A DNA stretch of 64,000 nucleotides from Caprimulgus europaeus (Eukaryota; Chordata; Aves; Caprimulgiformes; Caprimulgidae), in the NCBI GenBank assembly GCA_907165065.1, contig OU015534.1:11911686-11975685 (forward strand), read 5' to 3'. The position numbers and the translations under genes are program-made. The notes beneath the pieces are model-generated. The model was given only the letters and a program-made list of their open reading frames with translations, was not told where the DNA came from and did no database searches. How positions within the stretch are numbered: the first letter of the stretch is position 1; every line of letters begins with the position of its first letter. Shown piece by piece: positions 24,001-35,800 of the stretch.

Positions 24001-25439
24001 CCTTTATTCTAATGCTTGCCAAATGAGTGACATCAGATTATCAGGGCTTCAGTCACTCAGATTCACCCACCTTTCCCCTTCCTAAAGACATCTCCATACC
24101 CTTCAGTGATACAGTACTGCCCCAACTTGCAATTTTGAGTGTCAGCTCACCCCGAACTCTGTGATGGGGACTGCCTTTGTCTTGCTGCTGATGGTGAATA
24201 TTTAGCCAAACCTGTCCTTTTTCTAGATTCATCTTTTCTCTCAAGTTTTTATTTGCTTCCAGATATTTCTGCTGTAGGGTGAAATAAAAAGCAGCGGAGC
24301 TTATACTTTTTCTTTGGTCCATATTCCATTGCTCCTCTTTTTGGATATAGTGCCTCCCATGGCACTGAGGCATGATGCAGACCTCTGGAAGGCTGTTGTA
24401 CCAGATTGTATGTAACACATTAAATCCTCTGCCTCACCATTCTGCTGCTGCTTCTGTACCACACTGATTCTTTTTCCTTATAACATCTCCTGAAAATCCT
24501 CCTCTCTACAAAGCATTTATCCCTTCTTCAGTATGCAAGTGCTGCCAAAAGACTAACATAACACAGAGCAAATCCCTCTCAGCTGCAGGGAGAATAAGCT
24601 TAGCTGACCACTGACCCCAACAATAACTAGCCCTTTGCCTTTCATCTACTCTTTCTCAGATGAACTCCTTTTGATTTCACTAACTTGAGAGAGGACTAAG
24701 CAAAAATCCTAGTACCTGGCCCAGAATCTCTGGTCAAGCAGGTTCAAGCAGCTCCAGGTCTGGTGCCTGAAGGATTTCAGAAGGTCTCATACCCCACCTG
24801 TGACTGTACCACGGACACATGCAGTTGCCATCAACATTCAGGGGCAAAGGAAACATCAGAGGGCAGAGTTTGGCCCATTTTTTGAGGAACATGTCCACTT
24901 ACACAGCAGTCATGTTCTTCTGCAGGATGCTTCCACTTCCTGTATATCTGTCCTGAGGGCAGACTCCTGACTGTATCCACTTTTTTGCAGTGAGGATGAA
25001 GTCTCGCAGAGGGACAGGCCTATTGTCAGATAAGGAATAAGCAACAGTGGCCTAGAGAGCTCCTAGGTGAAGCAAGTGCCTCTAGATGCATCCATGAAAG
25101 GAAGCAACTCCCTTCTCTCTGGAAAAATCAGCTGAGAGAGAAACAGAAACTCTCCACAGAGAGCACTGGGCAGGCATTTGTCATTTTGAACTTACCACAC
25201 ACTGATAAAAACACTAACAGTCACTACTAGAACAAACAGACGCCTACATCCTATTCCCATAGCACTGCTGGTTCTCCATCGGGTCATTTCTTCTAGCTAA
25301 GAGACAGCACTTTTTGCATCGGTTTTCACTAGGAAAAGCAGCTGTGCTGGCCACCTGCTTGCAGCTAAAGCCAGTGACAGCAGGATCTCAGCCTCAAACA
25401 GAGATCAGAACAGAGAGGGCAAGACACATGTTTACCAGT

Positions 25440-26500
25440 CACCTGGGCTGCATCCTAAAGTATTCAACTAACTGGCTCAGCAGCCTCAAAAACCAGCAGC
25501 GATTCCTTTTGGGAACCTGTGTAGAACAGGTAGGGTGTCAAAGGACTGAAAAATGGACAAAAGTAGTGCCTAGCCTTAAGAAGGCAAAAAATATTTTATT
25601 ATCAGAATAGCAAGATTAATTATTTGTAAGTACCTGAAAAAAATAACAAAGACTGAGTAGCAATCCAGGTGGATTTGTCAAGAGTGAATCACTATTGATA
25701 AAATAAAAAAGTATTTATTTATACAGGTAAAAAAGCATCATAGGGAAGAAGCAAGACATGAACTGGAATTCAATAAGGCTTCTGACATATCACTTCCACA
25801 AACTTGCCAAAAAATGTTATTAACAATATTACTGTGATACAAGTTCAGAAGTGGCCAAAAAACTATCCAGGAGGAGTTCTTAGTGGGCTCACAGTAGAAA
25901 TGGAAGGATGTTATTACTTTGGAGTCTGCCTAGGAAACAACTCTGTTTAGTGTTTTTATTATCAACCTGGATGATGGAGTAAAAAGTATGTATATTCAAT
26001 TGCAGAGGACATGAATCTGGAAAGAAAGGCAGATATGCTGGAATGCTCTGCCAAAGGAACTCGGCAAACTGGAGAAGTGTTCTGGAAGAAAGAACCAGTA
26101 TGGACAAGTGCGCGGTGCTGCGCTTTGGCAGGAGGAGCCAATGGCACAAGCACAGGGTGTGGAGCTGGGGAGGCAGCTGCTCTTCAGCCCTTCCTGAGGC
26201 CTGGAGTCTCCAGGAACTGGACACTCACCTCCAGTCCCATGCCCTTGCGGAAAAGGCAGTCAAAACAGCAAGCATATAAAGAAAGAGAACTGCGGGGCTG
26301 GTGAAGTAGCTGTTTGCTCCTCTCTATTTGCTGTACTCTGTACATTTTTGGGCACTGCTTTTTAAGAAAAAGATGAATCCACTGCAGGCATTTAAAAAAA
26401 CTCCAAACAACAGGAATTAAGAGATCTGGAAAACATCACCTACCAGAACTGAAAAAAATGGAATGTTTATTCCAAAGAAATAAAGGATAAAGAGCCAACC
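25440..26500 (+). mobile_element. Old, badly decayed CR1-group LINE, reverse-transcriptase region
   Basis: Several separated reading-frame scraps line up in order with the CR1 ORF2 product. KWTKVVPSLKKAKN at about 25550 corresponds to the family's DWK-ANV-PIFKKG box. LEFNKASD at about 25765 corresponds to [20 protein letters not shown] at about 25955 corresponds to [31 protein letters not shown] at about 26325-26385 corresponds to the LEYCVQFWAPQYKKD region. Stops and frameshifts separate them, so the copy is dead. The strand is plus, antisense to ST3GAL3. The ends are approximate and no typical 3' tail was found. Confidence 0.75.
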
Positions 26501-28033
26501 ATAAGAACATGGAAGGAACACACAATGCAAGAAGCTCAAGTTCTTTCTGCTCTCTGCCAAACTGGGCACCGAAGCACTCAGTTAAGATTACTGCAATTGC
26601 TCTTCCCAGTCTTCTAGCAAGTTCTAATGAACTATTCACTGCATCTTTGCAGGAGCAGGGGATACCACACTAGAATCTAGTGATGACTGTGTGACTGCAA
26701 GCATCAGGTGGAAATTCAATTAACTTTGAAGTAAACCATCTATCCTTTGAACTTCAAGCTGAACACCAGGAGTGTCTACAACTGCATTCAGGTTGCAGGG
26801 CACTGACACTGCCAGGGCTTTCTCTTGCCCAGAGTGAAGAACAAGAGCATGACATAAACCAAATAAAATTACTTCTGACTCAACTCTTCATGTTACGAAA
26901 GCCCACCTGTGCCTGCCTAGATGCTATCAGATAACTTCATCTCTCTAGTACCAAGGAAATAACCACACGTTGGTGCCAGCGTGAGACAAGAGCAAAGTAT
27001 GAGCCCTTAAGGCCATCTATTTAACAACCATATACAATTATATACCCAGACTGTTTCTTTCTGTATATGGTGAGCTGCCAACCTCCCTTCTCTGACTCTA
27101 AACAGGCAATATAACATCCCATCCTCTTACCATTAATCTGTTTGTCTGGTTATTTGTTGAAAAATCATTAAAGAACATTTGAAAACAGATATATAAGATC
27201 TGTAAAACAAGAACTATACTGAAATAGAGGGCATTTATCCTGGATTTCATGACAACAGATAAGGACAAACAACTGAATGAGAAGTCACTGATTACAACCT
27301 GATCCCATTTAGGATGGGTGAATTACAGAGCACAATCCTGACTACTAATAGGTCCACGGTACTTCAGAAGGGTGCTAATGCAACTGATTGGGACAAACTA
27401 TTTACATGGGAAAAGTGGTGTATTCACCATTTCAGTGTTTTAAAATTGGACTTGATAATGTTTCTCTGGGTGATTCTTTAGCCAAACACAAATAACGAAT
27501 CTCAGTACAGCAATAACTGAGCAAAATATAATGGCTTGTGCTACTCAGGAGGTCACATTAAGTCTGTGGATTGTAGTCTTTTCAACAAGTTCTGCTGCTG
27601 CTGTCTCCTCCTCCCCTCCTGTGCCATCACATCCTTGTCCCCAGACTCCCATTTCTTCCCCTTGCCGTTGCTCTTTTCCTTCCTTTGCTCTTAAATTGTA
27701 ACAGTCCAGAAAATCCATGGAAAACCTGGTCCTTTTATATACTCTTTAAAATAAATAAAGATTAAATTCATTGTTCATAGTACACACTAACAAAATCTTG
27801 AATAGAAAGCCTTCTCTGTGATGCAAGGTCAGGTTACAGTGATACGTCTTTGTAAAACATAATTAAAGCTGAAGTCCATGGAGGTAAAAAAAAGCCTTCA
27901 CTTAATAATAAATGCAGCAGGACACAGAGGAACTCTCCTCAGACTGAAATGTGGCAAATATGACTGTGATATCACGTCTGCTCACCATTTCTCGTTTAGT
28001 GACCTTCACAACGTTATTTGACAGCGTTCTTAC

Positions 28034-28220
28034 CACTTTCTCCTTGTAAACAATGTATTTCAGCCACTTGAAATCCTGCCATTTGAATCCTGCCAGAACA
28101 AACAGGGAATCCTTCTCATACTGCTCCATTTTCTGGATTGCACCTTCAGGATATGTGATCCGGAGAGTTGTCTTGCCACCCACATCTTTTTCAAAGCCCT
28201 TCACTGGAGCAGAGTTCAGC
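28034..28220 (-). CDS. ST3GAL3: ST3GAL3 internal exon, second half of sialylmotif L and following region
   Basis: This 187-bp exon is the largest coding exon here. The acceptor is TGCCCTCCAG and the donor is AAAGTG|GTAAGA. One base completes the Arg of the motif, and 62 codons follow, ending in phase 0 after KEKV. The first residues, LNSAPVKGFEKDVGGKTTLR, finish sialylmotif L. The rest contains ITYPEGA, DSLFVLAGFKWQDFKWLKY and IVYKEKV, all characteristic of ST3GAL3 between motifs L and S. The minus-strand frame runs past both exon ends, so the true limits come from splice sites and from the neighbouring exons, not from the first ATG in the frame. The next coding exon is about 20 kb downstream, at 7866-7720. 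Confidence 0.97.
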
Positions 28221-29677
28221 CTGGAGGGCAACCAGAGAAGACACTGTCATGGATTCCCACTTACACTCATGCATGTTGATGATACAGCAATCACTGCTGG
28301 GCAAGAGCTCCCTGTATGCAGCTGTTACAGCAGCAAATGTTAACTCTTGCAGTTCTTAATCACAAATATTTATGAAGCTTTATACCAAGTGACAACATTT
28401 TAATTAAAAGCTATTTAAATGATTTCATGGAATATAATGCAAACCATTTCTGCATGTGCACTCTTGTGATTTAAATTGGGTTGGAAGCTTTAGAAAAGGA
28501 AACTGAAAAATATTATCCTTACATATTAGAGTTACAAGCTAAGCATTAATATTTTAACATGCCATCGCTCCCGGGTTATCTTACTTGAATTCTGCAGGGC
28601 TGGGCTGAAATAGAGGATGGCAGTTTAAGCAGACTGAAACTTGTCTCATGATCCTACCCCAGTCCAGAGCTTACACTGCTCATCTCACCTGCAGTGAGAT
28701 TGTTTAGGGAACTAAACCAGCTAATAATTTTAAAAAAACCAAAGGAACAATCTCCACCTGGTTTAATTCCCCGAACTGGCCCATCCAGGAGGTGAGCTGC
28801 CCTGCAATGCCAGCTCAAAGGAAGAGGTTGGGCTGCACAGCTGGGGTAGGGCTCAGCACCACTGCGGTCTCACTGACTCGGAGGAGTTTCTGCTGTGGAA
28901 GTGCATCCCACTCTGAAAACATCCAAGCAGACACACAGCTTTGCTCTTGGGCACCCTGATCTAAGGGAATGCTATGTGTTTAGCTTTGCTTTTGTTAAAA
29001 TACCCCTCAGGGACAAAGTTTTTCCCTTCAAAAACCAAACTGCTCTGGCGTCACAGCAATGATGACTTTCATGACATTACAGTTATTCGGAACTTCTATT
29101 CAAAACTAGAAACCCAAAGCTGAGGAAATTTTAAGTAACTTGGAATACAAATCTTGCTGACATCAAACAGCAGCCCCTGATGGAACAGCATTGCCGGCTT
29201 GAATTATTGCAACCTTCTTGACTTGGGGTAGTTCAATATACTGGAAAATGCTTATGGACTGCAAATTTTTCCATGTAGGAATGTTAATGAGGATCTGGAT
29301 TTGTCTTTTTCAGCCTGGGTAAGCACTTTAGGTGGGAAACCTTTTAGTAGAAGAAAATTTCTGTATAAAATCTGAAATTCTATTCAGAATTAAGGAGAAT
29401 AAATTCCTATGTATTTTTAGTAAAAATACTTTATCATTAGGAATAAAATACAAAAAAAAGAAAACAACTTAGGTATCACCACCACCACAATTTATACAGG
29501 ACATGAAGCCTTTTTTCATGGTTTATAAACCCGCACTTTGCACCTTGACTTTGAGGTATCTAGACCTGACTGCCTGCAAAAACAGTGCTCCCAGCCAGCC
29601 TGCTCCCTTGCTCTTTCCTCTGTTGCTGATAGCACATTCACACATCACTCACTGTTGCTATGGACATTATTCCCATT

Positions 29678-29818
29678 TTCCTGGAAGTGTTCAAGGCCAG
29701 GCTGAATGAGGGTTTGAGCAACCTGGTCTAGTGGAAAATGTCCCTGCTCATGGCAGGGGAGTTGGAACTACATGATCTTTAAGGTCCCTTCCAACCCAAA
29801 CCACTCTATGATTCTATG
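29678..29818 (+). mobile_element. CR1 LINE 3' end, 5'-truncated
   Basis: TCCTGGAAGTGTTCAAGGCC begins the match. It continues through CCTGGTCTAGTGG, GGGAGTTGGAACTACATGAT and GGTCCCTTCCAACCCAAACC, and ends in the typical octamer tail TCTATGATTCTATGATT. Only about 140 bp is kept, which is the usual short CR1 remnant. It is in the plus orientation. Confidence 0.93.
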
Positions 29819-31799
29819 ATTTAAACTTCAGGGTGTTGTGTCTATTTGGGGTAGATGACCCTACATAATGTAAAAGCATGTGGCTCTATAGATAACACAG
29901 AAAAATGTAATTAAATACTATGTAAAGAAAGCCAGATATACATATTTTCATCTGTCTTCTCGAAGTTGAGGGGAAGGTTAGCCTCTGCAGTAATTTCAAA
30001 TGTCAATGTATAGCATTTTGGCAGGGTTTTCCCCACCCCCAGCTCTGGGTTCGCTGTTTTGCTGCTTACCTTGTTAAGGCTCCCAAAACACGGGACCCCT
30101 ACTTTGTATCTAGACAGGAAACAAAACAAACCATTTCCCCAAGTAAAATGAACTCAGGTCTCCAGCAAAGCATGTGAGTTGCTGACAGAGTCATAGTGAT
30201 GTAAGGAGCCAGCACTGTCAGCCCCGCAGTCAGTGCCCCAGGGGCAGCACAGGCAATGGAGCAGGAAATGTTCTGGCAGCCACAACCTGTGTTCACAAAG
30301 GTGCACACTACACAGCTGTAACCTTTCTCAGGCAGTTACAAACACAGCTAAATCTTAGAAAACCTCAGTTAGGTTGCCAGGCCTCCTCACAGATGGGCAG
30401 TTTTCTCCATGAGAAGTTTCAGAGTGTTTTTCTGTCCGTGTCTGCTGATGACATAAGGAGCTTAAAGACACTATCTCCTAACCTTGGCACCATGAAGACC
30501 CTCTCAAACATCGCTAAAGTATCATCATCAGGTGAATCCCTATCTCATTCTAACCACAAATTTCTGGATACACACTTGCTTTTCCCCTGTCTGCAATCTA
30601 TTATAAGGAAGCATTTCAGAGCACTGCTGCAAGAAGCTCCTGCCAGGTAAGCAGTGTGACAGCTGGGAATAATGTCTGCACTGAAATCTGACAATATCCA
30701 GTTAAAGAAAAACAGTAATTAACTCACTCCAAGCTGTTTTAGAACTGTCAAAGCTTGACCTGACTCTCTTCACCACAAGATCAAAATGTCTTGCTCTGCA
30801 ATTAACGATCCTCACATGGCAACATGAGGCATCAAAAGACTCCACATACTGTTCGATCCTTTGTCCACAAATGCCCCACATTTTTCCCCTTAAAATTCAC
30901 ATCCTAGGTCCTAAATCTGATCCTTCAAAGGAGTTTTGCAACCATTGAAAAAGGATGCTGTAACACAAGGGACTTCCCCAGCTCTCTGGGTGAGTCTGCT
31001 CTCACCTCCTCAGTCCCACATCCAAGCACCTGGCTTCATTTAACCTTTACAGTTGACTTTTCTCTCCTTTATGCAACCCACAAACAGCACAGGTGCTTAG
31101 CTGCCCTCTTATCCTCTCAGCTTGCAAACTGACTAAGATTTACTGATGTGGAGATTTGGCAATTAAATAGTAGACTTTCTGATGTAAATCTTAGTGGGTG
31201 GCTTAGTCCAGATGGATTTAAACTGTTCTCTTGCTACTTTTTGAACAGTCTGAGCCCAAGAAAAGGCTATAACTGAATTTTAATTCAGCTCAAATAACTG
31301 CAAGTCACCAGACTATGACGAGTAGTAAGAGCTCTTTGCTAACAACTGATAGTGGGACAAACTAGGAGAAGGGCTGTAAAAGTTTCATCCTGTTCTGAAC
31401 AGTCATCCCTGTGTCCAGAGCAGTGCTGGGGAAGCAGGGAACCATTCACAGGAACAAAGGACTGAAAGGGATCTTCTTGGTCTTTTTGTCCAGGGTTAGA
31501 GGGTATTTATTACTCTGTGTATGTTCTATTCTTTCCTCATGTGCCCATTATTAGCACATGGGAGAGAAAGCAGACCATGCTAAATGATACCTTCACTATG
31601 CCTTAAATTCTTTTACTAATCCCTTTCTTTCTTTCACCTTAGCTAAGAATTTGCTATTTGCCACCATGTCTCATGGTTGACTAAAGTTTAGAAAGATGCT
31701 ATCAGTTACATTCCCTTTAATATGAAATCTGTTATCATACTATGGAAAAAAATACTAACTAAGACTACATTAAACCATTTTTTATAAACTTACACCGTG

Positions 31800-32290
31800 A
31801 TTTATGCCACTTTTCCTGTTTACCATTGTCATATTTTGTTACTCATGATTCAGAACCTGCTACAAAGCTCTGCATTTTTTTCAAGTCAGACTAATGGGTC
31901 TGTAGCTCCCTGGAGTACGACTTCCTCCCTCCTACACACACACTCTCTCTCTCACTCTCCATTAGTACAGGTATTATGTTTGTCAATCTCCAGTCACCCA
32001 GAACACCTCCCTGACTTGACAGATTTATTACTAAGAGTTATGACTAGACCTGTGATTTCATATATCAGCACGTTTTCAAGCATTCTGAGATGGCAATGAT
32101 CCAGGTCCTCAGCAAAAGCCCAAAGTCCTAACTTTGACTGTGGTCCTTTCTACTCCTATGCCACTCTGCTTCTGCTCCCTTATTCAATGTTATTATCCAC
32201 AGTGAGACAGAAGCAAACTATTCACAGTTTCTAGGGTGCACCTACAGGTGTTTAATCATTATTGGGTCCTCACTCATGGAGGCTTACTAC
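31800..32290 (-). mobile_element. Ancient CR1/L3-type LINE fragment, reverse-transcriptase N-terminal part, antisense
   Basis: Read on the minus strand, 32104-31955 translates to LDHCHLRMLENV, then EITGLVITLSNKSVKSG and, after one frameshift, GDWRLTNIIPVLM. Further on, 31913-31884 gives PGSYRPISLT. These match in order the reverse-transcriptase boxes of CR1/L3-group elements (IHPRMLKELA, GPLAIIFNKS, DWRLANIVPIF, PGNYRPVSLT). A CA/CT simple repeat (31933-31952) sits between the last two boxes. The copy has frameshifts and stops and is inactive. The part at 32200-32230 (ACAGTGAGACAGAAGCAAAC) also resembles the same family. The ends are approximate. Confidence 0.8.
31933..31952. repeat. Short (CA)n/(CT)n simple repeat
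   Basis: ACACACACAC is followed by TCTCTCTCTC inside the antisense LINE fragment, and probably expanded after insertion. Confidence 0.7.
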
Positions 32291-32737
32291 TGCTTCCTAA
32301 GAGCCTATGCTGCACCGTGCTTTGTTCTTCCTGTCCTGTGAAGTGCAGGTCCTGGGGAATGCTACACATTTACGACCAATAATACTTCCCTGAGCTACCT
32401 AGGGGATACATCTGGGAGCAGGTCTAACAGTACATTTTACTGCTTCACCACCTAAGGGCATCACAAAAGCAGCAGCTTTTAGAATGGAGCTATGAAGAGA
32501 AGGTTCTAGTGGGATCACAGGAGAGACCACATTCCCAAACAGCTGTGGAAAATGGAATGCTTGAGGAGTGCCTTTACCCTTTGATGTGATCACCATTTAT
32601 ATGCCCCCCCATACTAGTTAATGCTTCCATACAAATGGATATTGTCACTAGTGTAGGTTTAACAATTGCCTGCATAGCATGTGAACTGATACAGAAACTG
32701 AATATATGACAAGAAAACTGTGATGCCAAAGACTCAC

Positions 32738-32833
32738 CTGACAACAACATCATAATCATCAATTTTTAACCCCAACGACTTGTTTGCAAGTACTCCACCA
32801 TTTCCCACAATAATACATCGCCGGCAGCTGAGA
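32738..32833 (-). CDS. ST3GAL3: ST3GAL3 internal exon, first half of sialylmotif L
   Basis: This 96-bp exon has an acceptor CTCTGTTTCTTCCACAG and a donor GTCAG|GTGAGTC. One base completes a Ser codon, then 31 residues follow, and two bases of an Arg codon remain (phase 2). It contains the core of sialylmotif L, CRRCIIVGNGGVLANKSLG, and then LKIDDYDVVVR. In this enzyme family motif L binds CMP-sialic acid. The Asn of VGNGG is a conserved donor contact, and a Cys of this motif forms the conserved disulphide with a Cys further towards the C-terminus. The partner Cys should be in an exon outside the window. Mammalian ST3GAL3, from memory, has SRIDDYDIVVR where this sequence has LKIDDYDVVVR. The motif continues in 28220-28034. 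Confidence 0.97.
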
Positions 32834-35800
32834 CTGTGGAAGAAACAGAGGAAAGGGATTTTTGTAACATAACTTCAAACACACCGAGCTGCACCTATCT
32901 GAGCACTACAGGAAACCTTTTGGAATATTAAGAATTAAGGGGAGGACAGAGATGCACTTGTTGCCCAGCTCACCCCACCATGCCCAGGCATTACACGTGA
33001 TGAACTGCTTTCAACACCTCACAACACGTGTGGCCCTAATGAGATGAGCTGTCAGGACAAGCAGCTCCTCTTCCCCCACACCCCTGATATGATGGGCTCA
33101 AATCAAACCCATCTGTTTACTTAAACCTTCTCATTATTCATTTAGCACTGAAATAACAATAAACCAAAGGCTTAGTGAGGAAGTCCTCTCTTAAAGAAAT
33201 TTTCTGAGTGCAGGCAGATCTTGCCAGGTTATCTGGGGTGTGCTCACCTTGCTGAGTGCAAAATTGCTGCAGTTATCATGAGACTTCTAGAGACAGAAAA
33301 ACACTAAATGGATAGAAAAAGGACTCCCCACACACTCCTGTCCAGTAGGAAACATATATAGAAACACAATGGGTGAGGAGAGGGAAGGAAAATAACCTTA
33401 ATTAACAAACAAACAGGAAAGAGAAGGAAGAGAATCGTTTCTCGTGGAACTGCGAGTCACAAGAACTCTCTGCAGCAGATGTTAAAAAGTGATTCGTTTT
33501 GAAGACGGAGAGAGGACTTCTTTCCAGCCATCTAATCCCAAATGCAGCTGGCTGTTCTGGCAATGTGCCTCCATCTCTGGTAGTTCACTGAAGGAATACG
33601 TGTCTGCAGAGCCTTTTTTGGAAAGGGTCCAAGGCAATCAGTTGTTTGGAGCAGATCTCTGGGTTAGGCGGCCTTCCTAGTCCCAGGCACAGTTGACTGG
33701 TCTCTTCTAGGCTGTCCTCACCGTGATCAGTCTAAAGAGCCAGTGTGAGGAAAGCTCTACTTCTGTGGGGTCCACCTTTGCAGAGGGGGCTGGAGCGCAC
33801 TTAAAGACTCAGTTAAACCACTGAGGGTTACCTTGCTGACAGAGCCATTAGCTGGAGATACGCACAGAATTAACAGCACCAGGAAACACTCAGGAACAGC
33901 TTCTCCAGCCCAGATAAATTTTCACTGCAGATCCCAGCTTTACCAAAAGAAAAAACCTCCTCAAGAAGATGGACATATTATCCCAGTGCTCATGTCCCTA
34001 AGGGGCAAAGCAGTGTGGATGTGTGTGTTAATCAAATCACAACAGAGAAAGAACTTTATAGACAATGGCACAGGAAAAAAATACAGTTCTGGTGACAAGG
34101 AGAAAGCAGAGGCAAGATCTGGCATAAGCAGTATGTTGTGTCACGGAGGGTGGGCAGAGTCAGCCCCAAGTATACCCAACTGAATGACAAAGACAGTAAT
34201 AGCTTTGTCAAAATCTGTAAGGAAAAGGTGCTGCAGGAGGGAAAAAGACATAGTTCAATTCTGGCCAAGGGAGATTTCAGATGAAAATACGTTCTTTTGA
34301 TGATTACAGTTAAGAAAGTTTGACCTCCTAAACAATAGATTGCTGAGTGAAATACTGTAATTTCTCTACCTAGTTGTCCCTGAGCCCCATTTTTTCTTAA
34401 TTTTATGTTTTGAAGACGAATACTATGCTGAAATCCAAAGGCTGCAAGCTATAGACACTTCCCTCTATCCCTCTCCTACTTACTGTTAGAATGCCAGCTC
34501 TTACTAGTTTTGAATACAGATGTGTTTATTTCAGCCTCAAATCACTTAATCGCATTCTTCCCTTTTCTGCTAAATTAAAGCACCATCTACTGTCAGCAGG
34601 CCCTTCCACATTTGCATGTGAACCACCTACTAACAAACCACTGTGTATAAACAACTGCTTCTAGGTGGACAATCAGTCATTGGTCAGATTGGTGAACACG
34701 AGCCCCTACATGTGAGATAAAAGAACAAGTTCCACCACCCAAAGCTGTTTCAGCAGCCTCTCTTCACAGCCTTGTTCCCACACAGTACTTGTAGACTGGT
34801 CAAAGCCCATTCTTAATTTTCTCTTGCCCATACAAACCAGAGTGAGCTCATCACATCCCTTATGGTATGGCAGCTCTCCTAGACCTTGAGCCATATTTGC
34901 CATACCTCTCTGAACCACTTTAAACTTCTCCCCAGACCTCCGAAGCACTGACTCTGGAAGAACACCACACACAGTTAATGCTGCTCAAAGCAGGGTCCCT
35001 TTTACACAGAGATTTTACAAACCTCATTCCAATGCTCTTTTTGTAGTCACTAGTTTGCAGAATATAATCCTCATCTTGAAAGTATGATCTGTGTTGTCAT
35101 CTCTGAGATTCCCGACTTTGGATTTGGATCCAGTAAAGGACCGTTCAGAGAAGGGCCCTGTGACAAGGTCACTGACCTGGCCCTCCTACTCCTTACCACC
35201 CCAGTCTTTGGCTCTGCCAAATTTTCCCAGTGTAACTTTACATTTCCTCCAAATTGGTCTTAACCACTGCAAACACCTGCCAGCAGGATTACACTAGAAG
35301 TGTCACTAAGGGATTAATTCTCAACCTTGACAGTAACTTTTTAAAGTTGTGTGACATATCCCACTCCTAAAAAGGATTTGTCTACAGCAGTGTTATAGAA
35401 TCAGAATACAATGGACTGAGAGAAATAACTAATGCCCATCCTTAAAAGGTTATCTTTATCAATCAAGCCTCCAGTTCATCTAAAAAATATATCCTCCACA
35501 TGACAAAATTTCATTTCCACAAAACCCAAGACAACTCACATCAGTTATGCTTCCATCCTAATTCTATCTCAGATCCAACTTTCCAGGATTTTTCCTGCAA
35601 AACAGAGCTAATCAACTTACAGCCACCTCTTTGACATCTGTATTTCTCCAGGAATGGCACAACATTCGCTGTTCTATCCAACATCCCAAGAAGGGTGAAA
35701 AAGCAAACAGTAAGAACAAAAAGAACTCTTTGACTCTTTAAATACTCTTTAATGCTTACTGATTTAAAAAGATATATAACTGTCATTTAACATCCTCACA

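Larger units (their letters stand above)
7867..28033 (-). other. ST3GAL3: ST3GAL3 intron (about 20.2 kb) between the two largest coding exons
   Basis: The intron joins phase-0 exon ends. Inside it I can point to a possible conserved block (8740-10160), a CpG-rich block (10770-11105), a (TAA)n run (14385-14399), a short antisense CR1 tail (15818-15884), an exon-like open segment (17069-17199), a T14 run (17875-17888), a 30-bp tandem duplication (21016-21074) and an old CR1 (about 25440-26500). Nothing else stands out. Open frames such as 19046-19507 minus and 22906-23301 plus have no recognisable domains and look like chance. Confidence 0.8.
28221..32737 (-). other. ST3GAL3: ST3GAL3 intron (about 4.5 kb) splitting sialylmotif L
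   Basis: This phase-2 intron interrupts the Arg codon within sialylmotif L. It contains a CR1 tail (29678-29818) and an antisense reverse-transcriptase fragment (31800-32290). The remainder shows nothing I can name. Confidence 0.85.

Noticed and set aside
24053..24418. Minus-strand open frame with a coiled-coil-like part (QQKYLEANKNLREKMNLEKG)
   Set aside because: It lies on the host-gene sense strand and could be imagined as a partner exon to 17069-17199, but splice borders are not convincing and I recognise no homologue.
35390..35460. TAGAATCAGAATACAATGGA looks like the start of an antisense CR1 tail
   Set aside because: After the first bases the match breaks down and the TTGGAA and CCAACC blocks are missing.
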